Source: Phycisphaeraceae bacterium
Lineage (GTDB): Bacteria > Planctomycetota > Phycisphaerae > Phycisphaerales > Zrk34
Length of the DNA: 20,557 nt
Direction of reading: 5' to 3'
Assembly: GCA_028281485.1 (NCBI GenBank)
Contig: JANQJT010000158.1
Span: forward strand, 1-20,557
Shown here: positions 11,183 through 19,149 of the stretch, in pieces
Layout of the letters: each line of letters starts with the position of its first letter
Numbering within the stretch: the stretch's first letter is position 1
Position numbers and translations under genes: made by a program
The notes under the pieces: model-generated
Told to the model about the DNA's origin: nothing
Seen by the model: only the letters and a program-made list of their open reading frames with translations
The model's database searches: none

Positions 11183-11368
11183 ATGTTTGAGATGATCACC
11201 GCGCTGGCGCACTCGGGACACGATCACACGCTGCTGAACGGCGGCGTCATACAGCTCATCGCCGGCATCGGCCTGGCGCTGGTCGGCGTCGTCTGGGCCG
11301 CGCTCAAGACCCACAAGATCATCAAACGCCGCACCGCCAACCGGGGAACCGAGACATGCCAAGACTGA
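11183..11368 (+). CDS. Small single-pass membrane protein with HxxHxH motif
   Basis: This 61-residue protein has a good ribosome binding site (AAGGA, eight bases before the ATG). The first 20 residues contain His10, His13 and His15 in AHSGHDH, a potential metal-binding cluster. One transmembrane helix follows at about 21-41 (GVIQLIAGIGLALVGVVWAA). After it comes a strongly basic segment, KTHKIIKRR. By the positive-inside rule the C terminus should be cytoplasmic and the His cluster periplasmic. The gene overlaps the start of the next gene by 13 bases, which suggests translational coupling. I recognise no named family. The clean overlap, ribosome binding site and topology make it likely to be a real gene. 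Confidence 0.65.
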   Translation: MFEMITALAHSGHDHTLLNGGVIQLIAGIGLALVGVVWAALKTHKIIKRRTANRGTETCQD

Positions 11369-12468
11369 TCATCCCACTGCTGATCGCGATCGTTGCCACG
11401 GGCGTCGTCGCGCAGCCGGCCGAAGACATCCCCGCGGAACTCAAGCGGATCGCCGAGTACGCCGAGCTGGCGATCAAGGACGTACACCAGAGCGACCCGT
11501 ACACCAAGATGGTCCGCCTGCCCGAGGCCGCGGCGCTGGCGCAGCGCGGCGGCAACAAGGAACTGGCCGACAAGACCTTCATGGCGTCCACGGCCATCTG
11601 GATGACGTTCGAAGACAAGGACTACGCCACCGAGTGTCTGGCCGACGGCTACGCCATGGCCGGCGAGGTCGAGAAGTTCCGGGCCGCCGTCAAGCAATAC
11701 GAGACCAATCAGTACTACGCCTCCAGCGCCGCGATCGGCGCCTACAGCCTCTACTACTACGCCGACAAGCCCGACGCGGCCAAGAAGATGATCGACGACA
11801 TCGCCGCCGCCAACGCCAAGGCCGCCCCGTCCGAGTTCGACCTGTACGTCAAGCTCGACCTCGTCTGGGCGATGGCGCTGAGCAAGCAGTACGACCGCGC
11901 GATTGCGCTGGCCAAGCAGGAGAAGCAGGTCTCGGCACGCATGAGCATGCTCTACGCCGTTGCCTACAAGCAGGCCTACTGGGGCGAGAAGGACGCCGCC
12001 CGCAAGACCTACCAGATGGCCGAAGACCTGGCGCCGCACATGATCGCCGCGCACGAGGAGGACGAGTTCGCGCCGTACCTCTGGGCCGACCAGATCCTCG
12101 TCCACGCCGAGTTGGGCAACGAAGACGCGATCCGTGTCATCCTCGCCGGGCGGGAAGACGTCGACGACAAGGCCGACATCATGACGCGACTGGCGATCGC
12201 CCAGAACGTCAACGGCAAGCGCGACGAGGCCCGCATGACGCTCAAGGCCGTGGAGAACATGCTGGCCAACAACCCCGACGAGGCCACCAGCTACGGCTGG
12301 GCGCGCCTCGCCGCGATACGCACCCACCTCGACCTGCTACCCGAAGGCGACCTCAAGGCCTGGGTCAACCAGCACCACCACCCCGAGGTGCGCGCCGAGA
12401 TGTACATGGGCATCGCCTACGGCCTGTACGATCGCTACTACGACAAACACGTCCGCAACAAGCCATAA
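11356..12468 (+). CDS. Exported helical-repeat protein, paralog A
   Basis: This 370-residue protein has a Sec signal peptide (MPRLIIPLLIAIVATGVVA, cleavage near residue 19). The mature part is almost entirely alpha-helical, with Ala-rich, TPR/SEL1-like hairpins. Distinct segments are LAQRGGN (61-67), FMASTAIWMTFEDKDYA (75-91), ARMSMLY (194-200), DAARKTY (213-219) and the terminal YYDKHV (361-366). All five recur in the next gene, so the two are tandem paralogs. No catalytic motif is visible, and a role in protein-protein contact in the periplasm is a guess from the fold type only. The start overlaps the preceding small membrane-protein gene, with GGGGAA as a probable ribosome binding site. 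Confidence 0.75.
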   Translation: MPRLIIPLLIAIVATGVVAQPAEDIPAELKRIAEYAELAIKDVHQSDPYTKMVRLPEAAALAQRGGNKELADKTFMASTAIWMTFEDKDYATECLADGYAMAGEVEKFRAAVKQYETNQYYASSAAIGAYSLYYYADKPDAAKKMIDDIAAANAKAAPSEFDLYVKLDLVWAMALSKQYDRAIALAKQEKQVSARMSMLYAVAYKQAYWGEKDAARKTYQMAEDLAPHMIAAHEEDEFAPYLWADQILVHAELGNEDAIRVILAGREDVDDKADIMTRLAIAQNVNGKRDEARMTLKAVENMLANNPDEATSYGWARLAAIRTHLDLLPEGDLKAWVNQHHHPEVRAEMYMGIAYGLYDRYYDKHVRNKP

Positions 12469-12506
12469 ACCCCACACGCACCCGATTTCCGGAGGCGCGA
12501 CAACCC

Positions 12507-13679
12507 ATGCGTTCACTCATCTTCTGTGTGCTGCTTGGTCTGGCCGGGACCTGTCTTGCTCAGGCCACCGAATCACCATCTAACGAACTGCCCGAAGAAC
12601 TACAAAAGGTCGGACAGTACGCCGCGCTCGCGCTCGAAGACCTCAAGCACTGCGAACTCGAAACGCGCGTGGAGTACACCGCTCAAATGGCGGGTTTTGC
12701 CCAGCGCGGCGGTAACAGCGACGCCGCCAACCAGGGCTTCATGGCCGCGACCGCGGCGTGGATGGCGTTTGAAGACAAGCACTACGCGTCTCACATGACC
12801 ATACTCGGCTACGCCATTGCGGGCGATACGAAGCGGGTACACGCCGCGATCGGCGATCCCAACCAGGACCTGAGCAAACTCAGACAAGCCACACACGCCG
12901 CGTTTCACTTCGGCTATTACGGAAACAAGTTGGAAGACGCACGCCCGCTTTTGGACACGGCCCTCCAGTCATACCAGCAATACGAGACCCGTGATGACCT
13001 CACATTTACACGATTGGGCCTGATCCGATCGCTGTGCTTCTTCAATCGATTCGATGAGGCCATCCGAATCGCGGATGAGGAAAAACACATCGCCGCCCGC
13101 ATGTCTTTCCTGTATCACATCGCGTACGTCCAGGCGTACGTCGGGCAACCCGATGCCGCCCGCAAGACCTACGACACCGCCGAGGCGCTAGCCCCACAAA
13201 TCGCCGCGAGCGATCAAGATTCCTACCTCACACACATGTGGCGTTACCGAATGATGATGTGGGGCGAGCTGAAAGACGTCGAGAAAACTCGGGAAGTGCT
13301 CGAAGTGATCGAGGGCCCGCTGAAGCAACCGCTTACGCGAGTCTTTGTAGCCAGAGTCGAACACCTGAATAACAATCAAGATCAGAGCCGCCAACTGCTT
13401 GAAGAAGCCGAAGCGTTGCTCAAAGAGATCGAGGCGGGCCCTGTATCCAACGACGTCGATACCGAAGCCCTCGATGACTGCTGGCGGATACTCGCTTGGA
13501 TTAGATCCGACACGGGCCACGTGCCCGGAGACGACCTGGTCGTTTGGATCAGAAAACAAGACTCACCCAAACGACGAACGGCCATGCTAAGCACGAGCGC
13601 TCATGCCTGCTACAGCAATTACTACGACAAACACGTCCTGCCGACGCGCAAGGCCGAGTTCAAATCGCAATCCGATTAA
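12507..13679 (+). CDS. Exported helical-repeat protein, paralog B
   Basis: This 390-residue protein is read from the ATG at 12507, with GGAGG at 12491-12495. The same frame stays open far upstream through the previous gene, but only this start gives a signal peptide (MRSLIFCVLLGLAGTCLA). It shares with paralog A the segments FAQRGGN (64-70), FMAATAAWMAFEDKHYA (78-94), ARMSFLY (197-203), DAARKTY (216-222) and YYDKHV (372-377). The middle is less similar, and the C terminus has an extra charged tail. The third positions of its codons are visibly less GC-rich than those of paralog A. The stop overlaps the convergent serS stop by four bases. Function unknown. Confidence 0.75.
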   Translation: MRSLIFCVLLGLAGTCLAQATESPSNELPEELQKVGQYAALALEDLKHCELETRVEYTAQMAGFAQRGGNSDAANQGFMAATAAWMAFEDKHYASHMTILGYAIAGDTKRVHAAIGDPNQDLSKLRQATHAAFHFGYYGNKLEDARPLLDTALQSYQQYETRDDLTFTRLGLIRSLCFFNRFDEAIRIADEEKHIAARMSFLYHIAYVQAYVGQPDAARKTYDTAEALAPQIAASDQDSYLTHMWRYRMMMWGELKDVEKTREVLEVIEGPLKQPLTRVFVARVEHLNNNQDQSRQLLEEAEALLKEIEAGPVSNDVDTEALDDCWRILAWIRSDTGHVPGDDLVVWIRKQDSPKRRTAMLSTSAHACYSNYYDKHVLPTRKAEFKSQSD

Positions 13680-15064
13680 CCGATGGTGTCCTGCCCGCCC
13701 ATGTAGGGCTGAAGGGCAGGCGGCACGGCGATCGTGCCGTCGGGTGTCTGGTACATCTCGACGATGGGGATCAGCAGTCGCGGGCTGGCGGCGACCGTGT
13801 TGTTCAGTGAGTGACAAAACACATTTTTTGCGCCCGGGATGATGCCACTGCCAATGATCCCGCCTTGAGATTGCTTGTAGCGGATGTTCAGCCGGCGGGT
13901 CTGGTAGTCGTACAACCGGCTGGCCGAGTGCGTCTCGCCGTAGCCTTGGCGGCTGGGCATCCAGCACTCGATGTCGATCATGTCCGCGTTCTTCGGCCCA
14001 AGGTCACCCGTGCAGCACTGCAGCAGGCGATACGGCAATTCGAGGCGCTGCAATAAACTCTCCACGAAGCCGATCATCTTCGCGTGCCATTTCCGGCTTT
14101 CTTCCTCGTCGGCCCTGCAGATCACGACCTGCTCGACCTTGTCGAACTGATGCACGCGATACAGGCCGGCGGTGTCCTTGCCCGCTGCGCCCGCCTCACG
14201 GCGGAAACACGTGCTGACCGTCGTGTAACACAGCGGCAGGTCTTTCTCATCGATGATCTCGTCCATGTGATACGCCATCAGGCCCACCTCGCCGGTGCCC
14301 GTCAGCGCCTGGCCGTAACCCTCACCGGTCGGGTTGGCGATGTCGTAGACCTGGTCGCGCCCGTGCGGGAAGAAGCCCGTGCCCACCATGCACGAATCAC
14401 GCACCAGCGGCGCGGCGCTGAGCGCCGTGAACCCGTTCTCCGTCACCATCGTGTCGAACGCGTACCGCAGCACCGCCTGGTGCAAACGGAATCCGTCGGC
14501 CTTGAGCACGTAGCTGCGCGCGCCGCTGATCTTTGTGGCGCGATCGAAATCCAGCAGCCCCAGATCGCCCATCAGCGTGACGTGGTCTTTCGGTTCAAAC
14601 CCCTTCTGATCCTTGAACGGCTTGGTCGGGTCGAAGCCGTCGGGATTCCACGTGCTCAGCTGCACGTTGTCATCGGCGCTCTTGCCGACGGGCACGTCCG
14701 GGTCGGCCGGCTGTGGCACGTCCAGCCACAGCTCGTCACGCTGGCGCGTCAACTCGGAGACCTTCCCCGCCAGTTCCGCTTCTTCAGACTTAATTTCGTT
14801 AGGTCGGGCCTGAAGCTTCTGCATCTGCTCCTGCAGCGCAGCCTTCTCGTCGCCTTCGGCCTTCTTCAAGCGACCGGCGAGTTGACCGATCTCCTTGCCG
14901 ATCTTGTTCTTCTCGGCGGTGAGCTGCTGCTGGGCGGTCTGCAGGGGGCGCAGCTCGGCGTCCACGGCCAGCAGGCGGTCGATCGCCGCCGGATCGCCGT
15001 TCTTGTTGGCGGCACCGGTGCGGTACTTGTCGGGGTTGTCGCGAAGGTCTTTGAGGTCGATCAT
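13676..15064 (-). CDS. serS: Seryl-tRNA synthetase
   Basis: SerS charges tRNA-Ser with serine. The 462-residue protein starts MIDLKDLRDNPDKY, as the family does. It has the long antiparallel coiled-coil arm that grips the tRNA (about 30-110). Serine-binding TxE is Thr257-Gly258-Glu259. Motif 2 is FRREAG (287-292), and motif 3 carries its invariant Arg at 429. It is about 30 residues longer than E. coli SerS. One extra Gly-rich stretch (KQSQGGIIGSGIIPGAK, 397-413) precedes motif 3. The usual CGDFQ..R and LNGSG(L/I)A strings are replaced by LYDYQTRR and LNNTVAASPR. The catalytic residues remain, so it should be active. The gene is monocistronic and convergent with the exported paralog B. Confidence 0.96.
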   Translation of the reverse strand: MIDLKDLRDNPDKYRTGAANKNGDPAAIDRLLAVDAELRPLQTAQQQLTAEKNKIGKEIGQLAGRLKKAEGDEKAALQEQMQKLQARPNEIKSEEAELAGKVSELTRQRDELWLDVPQPADPDVPVGKSADDNVQLSTWNPDGFDPTKPFKDQKGFEPKDHVTLMGDLGLLDFDRATKISGARSYVLKADGFRLHQAVLRYAFDTMVTENGFTALSAAPLVRDSCMVGTGFFPHGRDQVYDIANPTGEGYGQALTGTGEVGLMAYHMDEIIDEKDLPLCYTTVSTCFRREAGAAGKDTAGLYRVHQFDKVEQVVICRADEEESRKWHAKMIGFVESLLQRLELPYRLLQCCTGDLGPKNADMIDIECWMPSRQGYGETHSASRLYDYQTRRLNIRYKQSQGGIIGSGIIPGAKNVFCHSLNNTVAASPRLLIPIVEMYQTPDGTIAVPPALQPYMGGQDTIG

Positions 15065-15164
15065 GGCCGGGTGTGTGCTCGCGTGGGTCGGGGACCGGGG
15101 TTAAGTGGCACAGGATACACGCCCGGGCCGCTGCGCTCACGCGGGGATGCGGTAAGATGGTGGG

Positions 15165-15794
15165 ATGAAGGGATTGCCGGTGATGTTGAATCTGGCCGGT
15201 CGCCGCGTGCTGGTGGCCGGTGGCGGGCGCGTGGCGGCCCGTCGCGTGGCCGATCTGCTCGACGCCAAGGCCGAGATCGTCGTCGTCGCACCCGTGATCG
15301 ATCCGAAAATCCAGTCCACCGGCGTCCAGATCCGGCTTCGCGGCTACCAAACGGATGACCTGGAGGGCGTCTACCTCGCAATCGTTGCGACGGACGACCC
15401 GCAAGTGAACGATCGTATCGCGTCGGAGGCGGCCGAGCGGCGTATACTGGTGAATCGTGCCGACGACGCGGAACGCGGCGACGTGTCCATCCCCGCCCAC
15501 CGGCGTGTCGGGCCGATCGCGCTGACGGTCTCCACCGGCGCCGCCAGCGGCACGGCCGGCGCGGCGCTGGCCGACCTGATGGTCGAGGCGATCGGCGAGA
15601 ATTGGCCGGTGCTATTGGAGGTGATCGGTCCGATGCGGGCCGAGGCACGCCAGCGCGTGACCGACGCCGCGGCGCGTCAGCGGTTGTACAAGCGATGGGT
15701 CGACGCCGAGGCGATGTCGATCCTTCGATCCGGCGGGCGCGCGGCGCTGATCGACCACTGCCGCGAGCTGCTGGCCAAGGCGGTAGACGAATAA
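15165..15794 (+). CDS. Precorrin-2 dehydrogenase (Met8/CysG N-terminal type)
   Basis: This 209-residue protein oxidises precorrin-2 to sirohydrochlorin with NAD+, and in some family members also inserts iron to give siroheme. It starts LPVMLNLAGRRVLVAGGGRV, containing the Rossmann GxGxxA pattern at about 19-25. ATDDPQVN is at 75-82. The family active-site region VNRADDAERGDVSIPA (96-111), with Asp100/Asp101, is followed by GPIALTVSTGAASGTAGA. There is no methyltransferase domain, so it corresponds to the stand-alone Met8p/SirC type. It is three bases upstream of the HemX-like gene and leads a tetrapyrrole cluster ending in hemA. Whether it also chelates iron cannot be told. Confidence 0.9.
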   Translation: MKGLPVMLNLAGRRVLVAGGGRVAARRVADLLDAKAEIVVVAPVIDPKIQSTGVQIRLRGYQTDDLEGVYLAIVATDDPQVNDRIASEAAERRILVNRADDAERGDVSIPAHRRVGPIALTVSTGAASGTAGAALADLMVEAIGENWPVLLEVIGPMRAEARQRVTDAAARQRLYKRWVDAEAMSILRSGGRAALIDHCRELLAKAVDE

Positions 15795-15797
15795 CCC

Positions 15798-16721
15798 ATG
15801 CCCGATGACATGATCACAACGATCGGCCTGCTGATCATCACGGCGAACAGCCTCTTCGTGACGGCCGCCAACCTGCGCCAATTCAATCGGCCCCACACCG
15901 AACGCGAACCCGGGTCAGTGGGGCGGAACCTGTTCATCCTCTCCACACTCATCGCCGCCGGCGTGCTGGTCTACCGCTCGATCGTGGTGCACTACTCGTG
16001 GGCCCCGCTGCAATCGCACGTCGACGGGTTGCTGCTGCTACTAACGGTCTTAAACGCCATCGTGCTGTACCTGGTCGTGATGCATCGGCTGCGCGGCGTG
16101 GGGCTCTTCGCCGGTCCGCTGCTGACGGTCATGGGGCTGTGGGGTTTCTGTGCGAGCTGGTGGACGTTTGCGCGGTTTGACGACGTGGGCAGCGTGCCGA
16201 AGGTGTTGCACCTGCTGACGGCGTACAGCGCGGCCGCGGCCGTGGGGCTGACCGCGGCGCTGGGCGGGATGTTTCTCTACGTCCAGCGTCAGCTGCGCCG
16301 GCGCGACGACCCGGCCAAGCGCGTTCGCGTGCTCGAAGGCCTGTCGACGCTCGAATCGATCGAGGCGTGGCTGATGCGTGCGGCGCTGGTCGCCTTCGTC
16401 CTGCTCACCGTCACCGTCGCGCTGGGCCTGGTGGAATCGACCAGCGACGACGCGACCGCCTTCCTGATCGACCCGAAGGTGATCGGCGGGGTGGTCGTGT
16501 GGGTGTTGTTCGGCCTGATCAACCACGCCCGCTTCGCACCGCAGCTGCGCGGCACGCGATCGGCCTGGATGGGCCTGACCGGGTTCGTCATGCTGCTGAT
16601 CGTCCTGGCGATGGCCATCACGCTCACGGGCTGCGCCCGAACGTCGGGAAACATCCACGTCGGCTCGGACGGACCGGCGGCGGTCAATATGGGCGGCGGC
16701 GTTACCATCGAAACGAAGTAG
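15798..16721 (+). CDS. hemX: HemX/CcsA-type cytochrome c assembly membrane protein
   Basis: This 307-residue protein has about eight predicted membrane helices and belongs to the CcsA/HemX branch of the cytochrome c assembly family. His138 (in VLHLLTAYSA) and His243 (in LINHARF) fit the paired histidines thought to hold heme in this family. The segment DPKVIGGVVVWVLFGLINHA is typical. The Trp-rich WWD loop of true CcsA/CcmC proteins is not evident, which favours HemX. In Bacillus, HemX sits beside HemA and affects its level, and here hemA follows 13 bases downstream. The C terminus is odd: the last helix ends in a lipobox-like LTGC (276-279), followed by a Gly-rich tail of about 28 residues. 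Confidence 0.8.
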   Translation: MPDDMITTIGLLIITANSLFVTAANLRQFNRPHTEREPGSVGRNLFILSTLIAAGVLVYRSIVVHYSWAPLQSHVDGLLLLLTVLNAIVLYLVVMHRLRGVGLFAGPLLTVMGLWGFCASWWTFARFDDVGSVPKVLHLLTAYSAAAAVGLTAALGGMFLYVQRQLRRRDDPAKRVRVLEGLSTLESIEAWLMRAALVAFVLLTVTVALGLVESTSDDATAFLIDPKVIGGVVVWVLFGLINHARFAPQLRGTRSAWMGLTGFVMLLIVLAMAITLTGCARTSGNIHVGSDGPAAVNMGGGVTIETK

Positions 16722-16734
16722 GATTTAACGACAC

Positions 16735-18069
16735 ATGCACATCCTCTGCGTCGGCATCTCGCATCACACCGCACCGGTCGCGCTCCGCGAACGGCTGGCG
16801 GTGGGCCGCACCGAGATCGGCGCGATGCTCACTGAGATGCGCGAGGCCTACCCGCAGACCGAGCTGGCCATCCTCTCGACCTGCAACCGCACGGAGATCT
16901 ACCTCGCCCGCCCGCTGCACGGCCACCCACGCATCGAACAGATCGTCAAGGACCTCGCCGCCCGCGCCGGCAGCACCGACCAGGACCTCATGCCCGCGAT
17001 CTACCACTTCGACAACGAGCGCGCCATCCGCCACCTGTACCGCGTGACCAGCGGGCTGGACTCGATGGTGATGGGCGAGAGCCAGATCGTCTCGCAGGTG
17101 AAGGAAGCGTACGACGCGGCGCAGGCCGCGGAGACCGCGGGCAAGGCGATCCACCGGATGTTCCAGATGGCGCTGGCGACCAGCAAGCAGGCACGCAGCG
17201 AAACCGGTGTGGGTGAGGGCCGGCTCAGCGTCGCGAGCGTGGCGGTGCAGTTCGCCGGTCACCTGTTTGAAACTCTGACGGGTAAGTGTGTGCTGGCGAT
17301 CGGGGCCGGCGAGATGACGGAGCTGGCGCTGCGGCACTTCCGCGCCGAGGGCGCGGGCGACACCGTGATCACCAGCCGCACGATCGAAAACGCACGCGCC
17401 CTGGCCCAGCGCATCGAAGGCCGCGCCGAGCCGTACGACCAGCTCGACGATCTGCTGGTCGACGCCGACGTGATCATCAGCTCCACCGGCTCCACCGAGC
17501 CGATCGTCACCACGGATCAGCTCAAGAAGGTCATGAAGCGGCGTAAGTACCGTCCGCTGTTTGTGATCGATCTGGCCGTGCCGCGCGACTTCGCACCGGG
17601 CTCCGGTGACCTGGCCAACGTCTACCTGTTCAATCTCGACGACCTCCAGCAGGTCGCCGCGACCAACGCCTCGGAGCGTCAGGCCGTGCTCAGCGAGGCG
17701 GAGATGATCGTCGAGCAGGCGGTGGGCGAGACCTACGCGCTGGTCCAGACCGGCGACGCGGGGGACCTGATCCGTCGGCTGCGCCGGCAGATGCACAACC
17801 TGGGCCGCGAAGAATCCGAACGCACGATCCGCAAGCTGCTCAGCGCCGAAACCGAAGATTACGACAAGATCCTCGACGAGCACACGCATCGGCTGATCAA
17901 CAAGATCCTGCACCGTCCGGTCAGCGAGCTGTCGCGCGGCGGCAGCAAGCAGGCCGCGCTCTACGCCACCGCCCTGCGACGCCTGTTCGACGCCGAGGCC
18001 GAGGACCTGGAGGTCCCCGAAACCGCCCCACGCCCCCGACCTGCGCCCCCCGCCCCGCCCGAGCCGTGA
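16735..18069 (+). CDS. hemA: Glutamyl-tRNA reductase
   Basis: HemA reduces glutamyl-tRNA to glutamate-1-semialdehyde with NADPH, the first committed step of C5-pathway heme synthesis. The 444-residue protein begins MHILCVGISHHTAPVALRER. The catalytic nucleophile is Cys50 in LSTCNRTEIY. The substrate-binding signature SGLDSMVMGESQIVSQVK is at 106-123. The NADPH domain has VLAIGAGEM (186-194), and the C-terminal dimerisation helix follows. The last 15-20 residues are a Pro/Ala-rich tail (APRPRPAPPAPPEP) not needed for the fold. An AGGA ribosome binding site lies 11 bases before the ATG. It is the last gene of the Met8-like/HemX/HemA cluster; hemC, hemD and hemL are not in the window. Confidence 0.97.
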   Translation: MHILCVGISHHTAPVALRERLAVGRTEIGAMLTEMREAYPQTELAILSTCNRTEIYLARPLHGHPRIEQIVKDLAARAGSTDQDLMPAIYHFDNERAIRHLYRVTSGLDSMVMGESQIVSQVKEAYDAAQAAETAGKAIHRMFQMALATSKQARSETGVGEGRLSVASVAVQFAGHLFETLTGKCVLAIGAGEMTELALRHFRAEGAGDTVITSRTIENARALAQRIEGRAEPYDQLDDLLVDADVIISSTGSTEPIVTTDQLKKVMKRRKYRPLFVIDLAVPRDFAPGSGDLANVYLFNLDDLQQVAATNASERQAVLSEAEMIVEQAVGETYALVQTGDAGDLIRRLRRQMHNLGREESERTIRKLLSAETEDYDKILDEHTHRLINKILHRPVSELSRGGSKQAALYATALRRLFDAEAEDLEVPETAPRPRPAPPAPPEP

Positions 18070-18154
18070 TGTTTCGAGTTATCGGGAGTTCGCCGGCCGT
18101 GACACATGAATCAATGATCCAGCGGCTTTCGGTCGATATTGACCTTGAACCATC

Positions 18155-19144
18155 ATGAAGACACACAAGAAATATACCGTTGTCGCCTCGATGCTTACCG
18201 TCGCGCTGCTGACCACCGGCTGCGTCGAGCTGGCGAAAACCGGACCCGATGAAATCGAGCAGCAGCAGCTCATCCAGCAGGCCATCGGCTACCAGCAGGA
18301 GGGCCTGTACGAGTCGGCCCTGGTCGCCTTCGAGCTGGTGTTGGAGGAAAACCCCAACCAGATCGATGCCCACATCGGCGTGGGCGACATCTACGAGGTG
18401 CGCGGCGGCTACGAACAGGCCGCCCGCAAGTACGACGAGGCCCGCCGCCTCGATCCCTCCAACTACAAGGCCACCTACAAGCTCGGCCTGATGTATCAGC
18501 TGCTCAACCGCGTGCGCGACGCGATCAACACGTACCTCGCCGCGCTGGCGATCGAGCCGAACAGCTTCGAGGCCAACCTGAATCTCGCCACGGCGTACCT
18601 GCAGATCGACCAACCGCAGGTCGGCCTGCCGTACGCCGAGAAGGCCGTGAAGATCAACCCGCAGAGCCAGCCCGCCCGCGTGAACCTCGGCTCGATGTAC
18701 GCGGCGCTGGGTCAGTACCAGCTCGCCATCGACGAGTACCGCACCGCCGCGGAGCTGGGCAACCTCGAACCCGAGATCGCGCTGAACCTCGCCGACGCGT
18801 TCCTGCGCACCGGCAACTACCCGCGCGCCAAGAACACGCTCGAGGCGCTGATCCGACAGGACCCCAACAGCGTCGTCGCCATCGAGCGACTGGGCTACAC
18901 GCACTTCAAGATGGGCGAGTACGAACGCTCGCTGCTGCTGTACCGCCAGGCCCTCGACCTCGACCCCAACGACACCGCCAGCCTCAACGGCGTGGGCGTC
19001 AACCTCATGACCCTCTACCTCCGCGGCAAGCGTGAGGACATCACCCTCCGCAACGAGGCGATCGATATGTGGCGGCGCAGCGTGCGGGTCGAGCCCAATC
19101 AGCAGCGCATTGTTGACCTGATCGCTCGATACCGTAACCTTTAA
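18155..19144 (+). CDS. TPR-repeat lipoprotein
   Basis: This 329-residue protein has a lipoprotein signal peptide with lipobox LTTGC, so Cys23 is the likely lipidated residue. The mature part is a run of about seven tetratricopeptide repeats (roughly 38-271, units of 33-34 residues) with the usual G-Y-A-P pattern, for example SFEANLNLATAYLQIDQP. It ends in a degenerate helix pair. Such lipoproteins act as protein-interaction scaffolds at the inner or outer membrane; no specific partner can be named. The residue after Cys23 is Val, not the Asp that often causes inner-membrane retention in proteobacteria, though sorting rules may differ here. It is five bases upstream of queF and may be co-transcribed. 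Confidence 0.85.
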   Translation: MKTHKKYTVVASMLTVALLTTGCVELAKTGPDEIEQQQLIQQAIGYQQEGLYESALVAFELVLEENPNQIDAHIGVGDIYEVRGGYEQAARKYDEARRLDPSNYKATYKLGLMYQLLNRVRDAINTYLAALAIEPNSFEANLNLATAYLQIDQPQVGLPYAEKAVKINPQSQPARVNLGSMYAALGQYQLAIDEYRTAAELGNLEPEIALNLADAFLRTGNYPRAKNTLEALIRQDPNSVVAIERLGYTHFKMGEYERSLLLYRQALDLDPNDTASLNGVGVNLMTLYLRGKREDITLRNEAIDMWRRSVRVEPNQQRIVDLIARYRNL

Positions 19145-19149
19145 GCACC

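Noticed and set aside
11634..12506. Upstream extension of paralog B through paralog A in another frame
   Set aside because: The residues are Arg-rich shadow translation; the ATG at 12507 has GGAGG upstream and starts a signal peptide.
13688..13725. CCTGCCC...GGGCAGG inverted repeat after the paralog B stop
   Set aside because: Seven-base stem with a 17-base loop in serS coding sequence and no T-tract; likely chance in GC-rich DNA.
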